This document shows, piece after piece, positions 48,801-58,969 of a DNA stretch of 64,000 bases. Every line of letters begins with the position of its first letter. Position 1 is the stretch's first letter. The translations under genes and the position numbers were made by a program. The notes beneath the pieces are model-generated. The model worked only from the letters and a program-made list of their open reading frames with translations, was not told the DNA's origin and made no database searches. This DNA comes from Rotaria macrura (Eukaryota; Rotifera; Eurotatoria; Philodinida; Philodinidae): assembly GCA_900239685.1 (NCBI GenBank), contig OENT01000153.1, positions 1-64,000 on the forward strand, given 5' to 3'.

Positions 48801-51800
48801 TGGTTCCTTTCATTCGAAGAGCAACCGTTTTTCTCATTAATTATTCTTGAAAGTACGTATTTCTCGTTTCGACTACGTTTTAAAAAGTAATCGGATGATA
48901 AAAATTCATGTCGAATAAGTGATTTCTTAATGGTAATCGTTCCATTCCTGGATATAAAAAGAATTTTCTTGTCGATCTATAGTTTTTCTTGTCACATATG
49001 AATATACTTTGATGTATCCTATATCGATCTACAAAAACGAACTTCGTTTCACATTCGATAGAACTCGAAAATACGAAACTTTCGACAATATTTATCTTAA
49101 AAAACTCTCCTTTCACTCTTTTTTAGCTGTGTTCTTGTCAAAATCAATTTTTGAAAGCAAAATTTACTGCTACGCGTCCGATTTTTCGGACATCGGACAC
49201 CAACCTCGTTCTAATGAAAACAACAAGCATTGTTTACGATACGTCCGGTATTTTGACTTCTGCTTTTTGTTGAAGCAGCAAAAGATATGAGAAACCTTAA
49301 GAATATTCGTTCACTCTCAGCCTCTAATTTTCCAATATTTGCGATGAGTACTTGACTTGAAAAGTCCATGTAGTATTTGTCAAAATCCTCGGGTAACACT
49401 TGGGAGCCTTCCCTCGTTAGATCACAAACGAAGTTAACATGTTCCGATTTAAGCTTTCATAGTAGTTGTATACATACATACAAATGAAATTCATTCCAAG
49501 AAGACAGTTATGGGTCAATGTGTTCGTAAACGTCAATTTCAAGCTACTTGTTGTGATTTCTATCATATAGAAAATACCCATGACATTTTGTATGTCATAA
49601 ATCATAATTATGTCCTATGTGAGATTCTTGTTAGTATCGTAAATCTTTCGACATTTCTTGTCAATCATCATGACTTTAACATTAATTATATATTAACAAC
49701 AAATGGCAGTATTCTTCAGGTTTTTCAAGTGCTGTACATCCGATTACATTTGCTCAGATACAGTGTACTTTGTCATATGACAAAGTACGTTCCAGTAGTA
49801 TTAGGATTTCATTAAATTATGATTAATTAAATGCATTTCTATTAGGAACCTACTAAAAGTGAACGATTGCCACCACTAAAAGCTTTTACTAATTGCAATA
49901 TTAGTGCTTAGCTGTCATCAGTTGATTGAAATTAATTTTTCGTTGAGCAAGTTGGGTTCGATACAATTAATTTTAAAAGCCAAACGAAATACTTAAGATT
50001 TACTAATTAAATTTTAGCACCGAACTTTTCGTTTATCAATACGCGTATTCATTGTGACATTGAAAAAAAAAGGAAATCAAATTATAGTTTCATAGACAAG
50101 AAACAAGCATAGTTTGAAGGAACGATATTTGCTATGAATCCTAAAATAGAATGTCCGTCATTTACTGTCTTAGTGCTTGTATTTTTCTCTTTAATTGAAT
50201 GCCTTCTGATTGTTTCAGTTTGAAACATCTAGCAGATATGAGACATAACTGTGATAATATTTTTAGCTGCTATTCGTTGTCATCTATTACATGCTAAACT
50301 ATGGGATATTGATAGCATCGATGAATTTGCTTTTGTTCTCAATCGAATCTATAGTGAAACTCAATCGTATGGTAGTCCTCGTATTGCTATTAATTTTACT
50401 CAAGGCAGACGTTGTAAGTGTCTAATTGAATTAGGAGAAAAAAAGACTCCCTTTGTTTTTTGTTCGAAGTATTAAACATACGAAAAAAAATTAATGAACA
50501 ACAATATTTATTCATCAGTAATATAAATCAATATTCATTAATTTATAAGCCTATAATTGATTTACCAATAAGAAACACTTGTTTAATTATCGATATAAGT
50601 AAAGCAACAAAACGTGTATCATTAGAAGAAAAATTTCGCTTGGAACGACGAAGTGACCATTATATATGTAAAATGAGTAAGTTATTTTATGTACATTGCA
50701 AAAAATGATTTTATTTTTAAACTAAAATTTTCTTGTAGAAATTAACAGTTGTTATAACAATACACGTTGTGGTCAACATGGAGAATGCAAAAATTTGATA
50801 TCGAATTATAAATGTATTTGTAATTTTATGTACACTGGTGAACATTGTGAGAAATGTAAGTCATCGAAAATTTTGAACAATCTGGTTTGTTTATTTTTTT
50901 TTCAAAATCTGTTCATCTAGCCTCGAAAGATACGAGGCAAGAACATAGTTTGTTGACCCAAGTTTTAGTGTAGAATGCATGCACTCATTTTCGATCAATT
51001 AATAGAAGAATTACAAGAAGATAGGATCTAAGATTTGGCTCTCGTAGATCGATAAATAATAGAAAAGCCTGATTCATACACGAAAGCTTTGCAGAGCTTG
51101 CACAAAAAAAACTTCAAGATCATCCGAAATATTCAAAATAAACTTTCGTCTATCTTCAAGATGAACTAAACATTTCCAGGAATGCTTTGCAATGATTAAA
51201 ATACTTGACATTTTCGTTGACAAACGTTACGATAGTGTTCAAAATTCATTACATGCCTAAATAAGACCAATGATTGTACTTTTTATTCTATTTAATTCAA
51301 TCAAATGAACAAATATAATTTTTCTCTATGAAATATGAAATATCTTGAACGAAAGTTATTGAAATTACATGCTGAGAAATCTGCATTATTGTTTAGAAAA
51401 TCTAACAATGAAAACGAATAGATATGCTAGCCAATGGTTTAGTTAGTGACTGAAATCTTATGATAATCTTTGAAGAATTTTTCAAAGAAAAAAAAAATCA
51501 TAATTGAGAACGTACATAAAAGAAACTATCTAGATTAGAAGAACGCTAAAAATACATCGACAATGTCGAGTACACTTGAAAAACTGGTAAGTTATCATGG
51601 TTGCTGCGCAATTATTCAATAAGCTGATGAATTCATATCTTCATAAGACATAAAAAAAGAACGAAATTATAGATAGAGCATACAAACATCTTAGCTTGAA
51701 AAATATTTAATACAATGATATCTTCTGGTTAGGCATGAGTATTGCTGATAAGAAGAATACAATTCCCAACGATGACATACATTCTCAAGCCGATATTACG

Positions 51801-52988
51801 TTTGAGCGATTTTTCTTTTTCGTATGTCACTACGAACATGACAGAACTGTTAACATAGCATCTATTCTGATTTAATAACAGAAATATTGTCAAATGTTAC
51901 GATGATAGAGATGATAAACAAACGAATGAAACATCAGATAATGACATTTGCTTTGATTATTTCCATACAAGATGATGATTTTCATCTGTAATATGCTGAC
52001 CTTTCCTCGTATTTTAGGATCTTGTGAACAAACAGTATCCATGTTTCGGTCATCATTAAAGCCATTTAACTGTTCCGTACGAGAGGTGTCATCGTGTAGG
52101 TTCTAGCTTTGTCTTCACTTCACGTATATTCACCCTAAAGACATTCAACATGTTACCCTCCTTTTTGACAACGAACCGAATCATGTGATCTATATCGTTG
52201 AACTAATAATCTTTCTTTTTTTTCTTTTTCTATTCTTACAAAAGGTAAAATCAATAAACCCAAATGTTTAAAATAATATAGATAAATTCATTTGGTGTTT
52301 TCTTTTCCTCAAATGAAATATGAATCATTTGTCATTCTTTAAATTTAAAATCGAACGACTAAACAATGATCACTTTGATGTGTCCATATGTATTTGTTTG
52401 AAACCGACCAGAGTGTCATATACAATGTTTCATACTAAAAACAAAGAGCATCTGTTCTATTTTATCTTTTCAATCTGTAATTCATGCATACAAGTAGAGT
52501 CAATCAGTGAATATTGATCACGATTGAAAAACAAGGAAGAGAAGTCATCTGTTCAATTGAGAGGAATGAATTAGTGCAAAGCATTTCAATGATGTTTACT
52601 GTAGATAAAAACTATGAAAAGTTTGCTTTTTAAAACATACTTAACGAGAAGGAGTGGTTCAGTGTATTTTTCGTTTCGGCGTCAAATAACGTCATTCATT
52701 ATTCAAAAAGAAAAAAAAAAGATAATAATGGGATTGTCGATTTCGTGTTCTATACATGTCAAGTATCATAATGAATATTGATCTTTTGAGTTTGACTAAT
52801 TGAAAAAAGATGATTCGATTTTTTTTTCGATCATTTTCTTTTGAACGATTCACAATATTTTATCTTCGTTATTTTTAGTGAGTAGTCCTGGTATACAATC
52901 AATCTTAGGTATTATTCTTATTTGTTTGGCAAGTTTATTACTTGTATTTCTTCCAATATTTCATTTAAAGTATCAATTAAAAGATAAA
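45889..52988 (+). CDS. Type I membrane protein: C-type-lectin-like domain, EGF, one TM
   Basis: Seven exons: 45889-45988, 47708-47761, 47820-47930, 50267-50413, 50470-50676, 50739-50855 and 52879-52988 (846 nt, 281 residues); every internal intron is phase 1. A signal peptide (LARTLIILCSFHHYVIS) leads into a C-type-lectin-like domain at residues ~53-206. It opens CPPGSFFYNGSCY and continues SLDEAAIRCHLLHAKLWDI, closing RSDHYICKM; the calcium/sugar motifs EPN and WND are not seen, so sugar binding is doubtful. An EGF module with six cysteines covers 211-243 (CYNNTRCGQHGECKN...CICNFMYTGEHCE). A transmembrane helix (~251-275) and a very short basic tail end at TAA 52986-52988. A strong donor, AAG/GTAAGT, lies 6 nt past that stop, pointing to a 3' UTR intron or to a lost continuation into the STRA6-like gene 0.9 kb downstream (see findings). 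The first intron hosts two transposons. Confidence 0.75.
46025..47678. mobile_element. Long-TIR foldback DNA transposon in intron 1 of the lectin/EGF gene
   Basis: Left arm (46025 to ~46520) and right arm (~46685 to 47678) are inverted copies of ~490 bp at roughly 85-90% identity by eye, including GGAACTTTCCCCACCCTGG near both ends and CGGTACCGTTTTTA deep inside. The short loop between the arms is non-coding. The ends read TAAAGGGAATAGTC on the left and, reversed, CAAAGGGGGTAGTC on the right, each next to TA, which would suit a Tc1/mariner-type TA target; that assignment is tentative. It is non-autonomous. The right arm is split by a second element at 47018-47520, so the intact length was about 1.14 kb. 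Confidence 0.8.
47018..47520. mobile_element. hAT-like MITE, 503 bp, nested in the foldback element
   Basis: Flanked by a perfect 8-bp direct repeat TGCTAACT (47010-47017 and 47521-47528), the size expected of hAT transposons. The terminal inverted repeats are imperfect: AGGGCTGGCACTTTATCTTT at the left, against ATAGGTGTGGCACTTTGTCT read inward from the right. Both subterminal zones are rich in AAAGTAAAG-type repeats. There is no transposase frame, so it is non-autonomous. Because it interrupts the right arm of the foldback element but not the left, it arrived later. Confidence 0.85.
47931..50266. other. 2.3-kb intron 3 of the lectin/EGF gene
   Basis: AT-rich intron between a GTAAGA donor and a TTTTTAG acceptor. 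Frames inside it (48880-49116 minus, 49009-49290 plus, 49510-49815 plus) overlap one another on both strands and resemble nothing known. No transposon ends were noticed. Confidence 0.55.
50856..52878. other. 2.0-kb intron 6 of the lectin/EGF gene
   Basis: Separates the EGF exon from the transmembrane exon. A short open segment at 52018-52099 with an acceptor and a weak donor was examined and not accepted as an exon, since neither its entry nor its exit phase fits. No other coding signal. Confidence 0.5.
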
Positions 52989-53876
52989 AGAAGGTAAGTT
53001 AAATTAGAAAAGAAAAACCTTTCATTTAACTATATCTCGAAAAAACATACAGAAATACGAAAAAAACAGAAGAGATACGATAGAATAACATTTTCATTTA
53101 ATCGATCTTCATTAGTTCTTTGTTGTATCCGCAATGGTTGCCTCTCATCCATTTGTAAACAGCAATTTAATGCATTTTCGTTCTTTGATGATGAGAACAT
53201 ATATATATATATACACGTATATATCTTGTCAAATTAAATCCTACTCTTTCGTACGAAACGATATAGAGTAATAGTGGTATGGTTGATTATATAAATATAA
53301 ATTTTAAATGGATACTCTCATTCTTAGTATACTTCATGTTGATAGATTACATTATAGTATCCCCAATTAAATTGGGCGTCGAGACACATTGAAGGTACAT
53401 ATGATATCATTATTTTCGAATTTAGAACACTTTATTGAGTATGTTCATACATACGTACAAGACAATGGCAGACTGTAATAAAACAGACATTGTTTGCATC
53501 ATTGTCCTCAGCTATCTGTTGATCAAGATTCGATTCGATGAGAGAGGGATGCACATATTCATATTGAGTTTATTATACAACAATTTATATTCGAATATAG
53601 GTACACGGTTTGAATGATGATAAATGCGATCACACAAATAGATGAGCGAACAAAACGCCCGTATACATTGTATATCTTTCATGAGTATCTTTTCAAAAAG
53701 AAAAAGAAAAACGAAATTTCAAAAGGCTTATGTAATTCGTTGTGTGTTCTTCGTTCGTTTCTCTGATCGAGAAAAAAGAAAAAGAAAAGAAAAAGATAAC
53801 GTTCGTATTGACAAGACGAAGAATAAAATATCAAGCGTGAACTTCACTCATAATTCATTTCCTTAATAGAAATTCG
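52989..53876. other. Junction between lectin/EGF and STRA6-like genes
   Basis: Starts with donor GTAAGT (GT at 52995-52996) just past the first gene's stop and ends with acceptor CTTAATAG at 53869, 7 nt before the second gene's ATG. An AATAAA at 53822-53827 lies 42 nt before that acceptor, and a TA-rich microsatellite at about 53198-53224. It could be an intron, a short intergenic spacer, or the intercistronic part of a trans-spliced pair. Confidence 0.6.
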
Positions 53877-56800
53877 ATGGAGACAAGAAATGCTTCACGA
53901 GAAAATTTTTATTCAGTACCAAATTTATCTTCTGCTCAATTATTAAAACAAGAAGATTTGACAATATCAGCTCCACATGTAGTACTTGATATTCGTCGTT
54001 TATCAATACATTCATCACGATCATCAACAATATTTTTCGGTCATAATTATTTTTATTATCTAATCCGTCTATGTATTTGTTTAATAACAATTCTATTTGC
54101 AACATTATGTTGTTATACCATTTATGAGTTTAAATTAGAGAATTTAAAAACAACAAATCTAACTTCTGACGAAAAATCAACATCAAAACTGTGTCAATTT
54201 TTTGAAACACGTTTAAATTTATATTATAAAATTCCTGTTAATTATATATCATTCATTATTTTATTGGTATTAATAATATTATTGATATTCTTTGAAAATT
54301 ATTCCAAGAAGAAAAAATTTAAATCATGTTTCTGTCATCTATCACTACCAATGATATTCAATTCACATTCACATACATATCGTTTTGAATCGGCAGCTGT
54401 TTTTGGTATAATAGCACAAGAAATTTTACATATACTCGATGAATTTATTATAAATGGTTCAAAACATTTTCAAAATGGACCATTAATCGATCTGATTTTT
54501 CAATTTGGCATTGGTCTTTTATTAGGTTTAAGATATTTTCCAATATTGGCCATATTTGAACAAGAAAATAATTATGAAAATCGTCTTGCAAATATAATTT
54601 CATATGCATTAGCCACAATTTATTTATATTGTGAACTTATATTTAAACTAGTATCAGATACGAATTGTGTTATTGATCGTAACAAATCATCAGTAATGAG
54701 AGATATAATTGATAAATTTCAACAAATGGGAATCAATATTCAGCAATATTTAATACAAGAATTAGGTAGGTTGTTGTAATAGTAACATGTTTAAAAGTAT
54801 AGAATGAGATAACCTGTTGGATAATGATACGTCTTTTTGTTTTTCAAATATACAAATTCATTGTATGAATGATTAATATGAGTAAAGGATTAATTTGATC
54901 TTAATTTTCTAAAGCGATGACGTAGAACAATAATCAATTCAATCACTTGAGTATCCTATAAATGGATCGATAGATCTCTACATACGAACAGATGAGCATT
55001 GGAAGAAACAAGCTGGCAGTTCGATGGTCGAATATGAATATATAGACATGAAATTAATGTGACACAGTACATTTTTCTTATTTTACAGTTATTTTTAGCG
55101 CAATGCTATGATCTTCCACTAAAACAATCACTCCATATAAAGCATCATTAATAAAGACCATCCAAGTGACAACAATGACTTTCTTAAACCATCCCATACA
55201 CATATGTTAGACTTTGAGTATGAAACAGTAGCATCCTTCTTTTTCGAAGTTATCACTGTTTTTTGTTTTAAAAAACTTAACATATTCATTGTTCCATGAA
55301 CTAATTATTAGTTCATTATTTCTGCAAATCGATTCAGATGTTATTTCGATAGACATTCTTACTGACGATGACATTTAGTTTAAAATTCAATAAATTTTCA
55401 TTGATATAAATACAAAATAGAACTTTAATAAAAATTTCTTATAGAATGTTGATTCGAACTCAAAATGAACGATGATTTTAAATAAAATTCAATCGATTTC
55501 ATTTATATAACATATCGAGACAATAATAATTATATATTTACTAGATCTCTTGTAAATCCTTACTTTTGAACTTTGATCTAAAATTTGCCAAATACATAGT
55601 ATACTCTGTGAACACTAGTCTTCATAACCTAGATTAAAAATACATGAATAAGATATTCTTCGAAATTCCATTCATTCAAAAACTGTTTCTAATATCCAAC
55701 TAATTTATCTATGTGCTAGAAATCTAAATAATGTGTAAGCTTGAAAAAAATTCTTTTTCTCTTCTATGAAAAGTAGTCGGTCGAGTTGAGTGCTTTTTAT
55801 GATTTGCTGAATGTCATTTCGAAATGCATAATTACAAGTTTTTCAAAATGTGACATGTATTTCTTTTGAAATATAATAGCAACTACTACTAATTCAAATT
55901 CGTATTTATCAATCATTATTATTAACGCATTAAGTAATAACTAATATGAGTAACAGAATCATAGAATTATAAAGAATTGTCCCTGTATTCTAGCAAATTT
56001 TCTAGTTAGTTCAATGTTAGTAATTTTAAATATTCTTCTTAATTGTTCAATCGTATAAAAGTAATTATTTGAAGTACTTCATTTGCTTAGATGTACGTTC
56101 TAGATAAATTCTAGAAGTTTTATATAAGTCATTGAAAAATTCATTCAGATTACAACCATTAGATTGAATATTTTAAATCTTTGATAGAACTACAGACGAG
56201 TTTATTAAATATTATCTTTCGGAAACTTCTTGTTCATGCTTTTTTGTTGTTGTTCAGGAACAACGAATCAAACGATGCAATTAAATGAAATATATCATAA
56301 GAATAAATTACGGTTCTATGAACTTATTCAACAAAAAATAACTAATTCAACATATGATGATACTAATGATATTGAAAATGATCTATCACGTTTAACTTAT
56401 TCATTCGAATTAAATAAACGAAGTATTTTTTATAATACATTACGATATGCACCGTATTATTATTATATTGTTTTTTTGGCTGTTCGTTTAACATTGATGT
56501 TTTTAAATACATTTCGTCATACAATAAATAAAAAATCATTTTCATTAACATCATCACCAAGCTGGAAATATGTTAAATATAATTTATTAAAATCCAATAG
56601 AAATTTTCATGATAATAATCAACAAGAATATTCACGTTTATTTCGATTTTTAAATTATTTAATATCATTTTTTAAACAACATATTTATGCCATACGTCCA
56701 TATTTTCGTTATTCGAAATTAATTATTTGTATATATACAAGTGCATTTACACTCATTTATTATTTCACATTTTGGATTCAAGATCATACATATCTATTAA

Positions 56801-58969
56801 CAAAGAAGTTATTATTATTTCTCAATTTAATTTTATGTACGTTAACTGATTTATCAAAAAATTTATGTTATGATATGAATCTTAACTATGTTCATCGTGA
56901 TATTAAATATATTTGTTTATTAACAGCATTTATAACATCTTTACATTTATTTTTTGGTTTAAAACATTATCAAGTTCAAATGTGTAATGCATATCGAGGT
57001 ATATTTAGAGATATTCCAACATTCAAACAAATATCATCAGATAGTATTGTTAGTCAATCAATACATTATCCGGGTCTTTTTATGGGTATGTATGAAATTG
57101 TTTGAATCAAGAGTTAGAATCGAAATCTATCTTACAAACATTTTCCTATTCTTAGTAGTATGAAGATTTCTAATGGTTAGTCGACACGCACATTCCTATA
57201 TTTAGTTCTGTCTCTGTCGAGTAGATCATTGATGTTTCATTAAATTATTGATATACTATTTTTCCGATTGATAAATCGTTTATGTTGTAGTACTGCGTGT
57301 ATGATTATTAAATGAATGAAAAAACGGAAGTTTATACAGTATGATAAAAGTTTCGATTTGTCTGACTATTATTAATATTGACATTTTTCACATTTATGTT
57401 AATTTCTTTCAATGAATACTAAACTATTTTAGAGGTAGTATGCACGTCTTTCGAATATCGGCGAGAGAATTTTCGTTCTACAGAGCGTTCTTGAATCGAA
57501 TACTTTTAGATTTTATTCATTTTTTTCTAGAGTAAAATACCAGTTTAGTATAAATAAACGGATATGTTTTTCCAATAGTTCATATACACTAGTAGATTCG
57601 ATATTCTCATTTCAAGACAAAAGAGAATGAGAAAACGAGATGCTTTCAACATGAACTATTCTCGTGACAGTTTGTGCCAACGGCAAAAAAAAGTTGATTG
57701 CCATTCATTTTTCTAGGGATGTTCGTCAATCTAATATAATGAATTCAAATTGTTCATAGCACTTCTTTCAAGTTTCCATAATTGAATACAATAGAAATTA
57801 TGTTTTCAATAGTGTAACTGATTTTGTTAATGCGTTGATTGCAACTAACTTTCATGTGTTTGGATCTATGTGTATGAGAAATTTTCCAATCGAAATTCGA
57901 ACATCAATATCCATGAATCGAGGGAAAATATTTTCCACTTGAGAGCAAAGTTAAATTTCGATGCTCATTAGAACAAAAGTAATAGAGTAAGACTTTAAGT
58001 ATACGTGTGCCGTCTTGATCATTTATACATTGAATGTTTCAATCAATTAGCAGAAAAATGTTGAGAACATTTCTTACATACCGTTATCATTATTCATCTT
58101 GCTATTTTTATCATGGAAACATGTGAACATTGTATATCTCTTGAATTCGTCAAGTGCATCTTTTGCTTTCTATTATCTAAATTAGTCAAGATCATCTAAT
58201 CAAATAATTCGACCGCAAATGTTGATTGTGTCATGTTTTTTTTTCTTATCTTTCAGGTTCATTAGTTTATAGTTATGGGTTTTTATTTTTATTTATTTCA
58301 ATATTCTATATCTTATCTCGTTATATATTTCATTCGATGATTGTTGTTGAATTTGTGACAAAACTATTCTTACCCATGATAATACTTTTATTGTTTCAAA
58401 TGTTATTTGTACGTCTTTTATGTAAATTATTATTTGTTGAAAAAACTCAATTACTTACATTACGTAATCTTCGTCTTTATTATACATTTTCATTTTTTTG
58501 CTTTTTCTTCGATTGCTATTTGGGCTTTTTAAAGTGTATAACACGTATAGCTAAATCATTCATATTTTCGATTGTATTTTTTTCACGTTTGGATTATTCA
58601 CCATATGGTCTTGGTTTCGAAATGTATGATTCATCCTATGCATCATACGTAAGCTTTTTTCATATCGAAAAAAATCAGCGACATCCTGTTGTTAATATAT
58701 TTATTGATATTATTCGACAACGTCTTATTCATAGAAGAAAATTAAAATATAAATTATCAGTGAACAAAATTCGTTATACATGTGAACAAGATAAATTATC
58801 ACAATTAAGTCGTTTTCGTTGGGCATTAGCTTATACATTAATTAAAAATGAGCAATTAAAACGTTATCGTAAACATCGATTATGCTCAATTAAAACAACA
58901 CAATCGAAAACATTAGAAAGGTTATTCGATAAAATTGGTTTACCACAAACACTACCGAGACATTATTAA
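53877..58969 (+). CDS. STRA6-like retinoid transporter/receptor
   Basis: Exons 53877-54765, 56258-57085 and 58257-58969 (2430 nt, 809 residues); both introns are phase 1 and over 1 kb. STRA6 binds retinol-binding protein and moves retinol across the plasma membrane in vertebrates. Alignment by eye runs the full length: IPVNYISFIILLVLIILL as helix 1; FESAAVFGIIAQ and LLLGLRYFPILAIFE (compare GLFYYAALYYPLAACA); YRGIFRDIPTF; SIHYPGLFMGSLVYSYGFLF (compare FSAYQTAFICLG); the late block SSYASYVSFFHIEKNQRHPV (compare YYTYRNFLKIEVSQSHPA); and RWALAYTLIKNEQLKRYRK at 760-778 (compare RWGLAYTLLHNPTLQVFRK). Vertebrate forms have about 670 residues. Extra here are a ~57-residue Ser/Arg-rich N-terminus and an added hydrophobic helix at 58-83 ahead of helix 1. 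The ligand partner is unknown, since retinol-binding protein is a vertebrate protein. AATAAA is at 59106-59111. Confidence 0.85.

Noticed and set aside
48880-49815. Cluster of overlapping frames on both strands in intron 3 of the lectin/EGF gene
   Set aside because: They overlap each other in opposite directions, show no family likeness and lie in an intron supported by phase-matched flanking exons.
52018-52099. Possible exon with several cysteines inside intron 6 of the lectin/EGF gene
   Set aside because: In the phase required by the preceding exon it begins with a stop codon, and its length would not return to the phase needed by the next exon.
54766-54779. Read-through end of STRA6 exon 1 (four more codons then stop) as a short protein
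   Set aside because: A GTAGGT donor in phase 1 joins the next exon, and the STRA6 alignment continues there without a gap.
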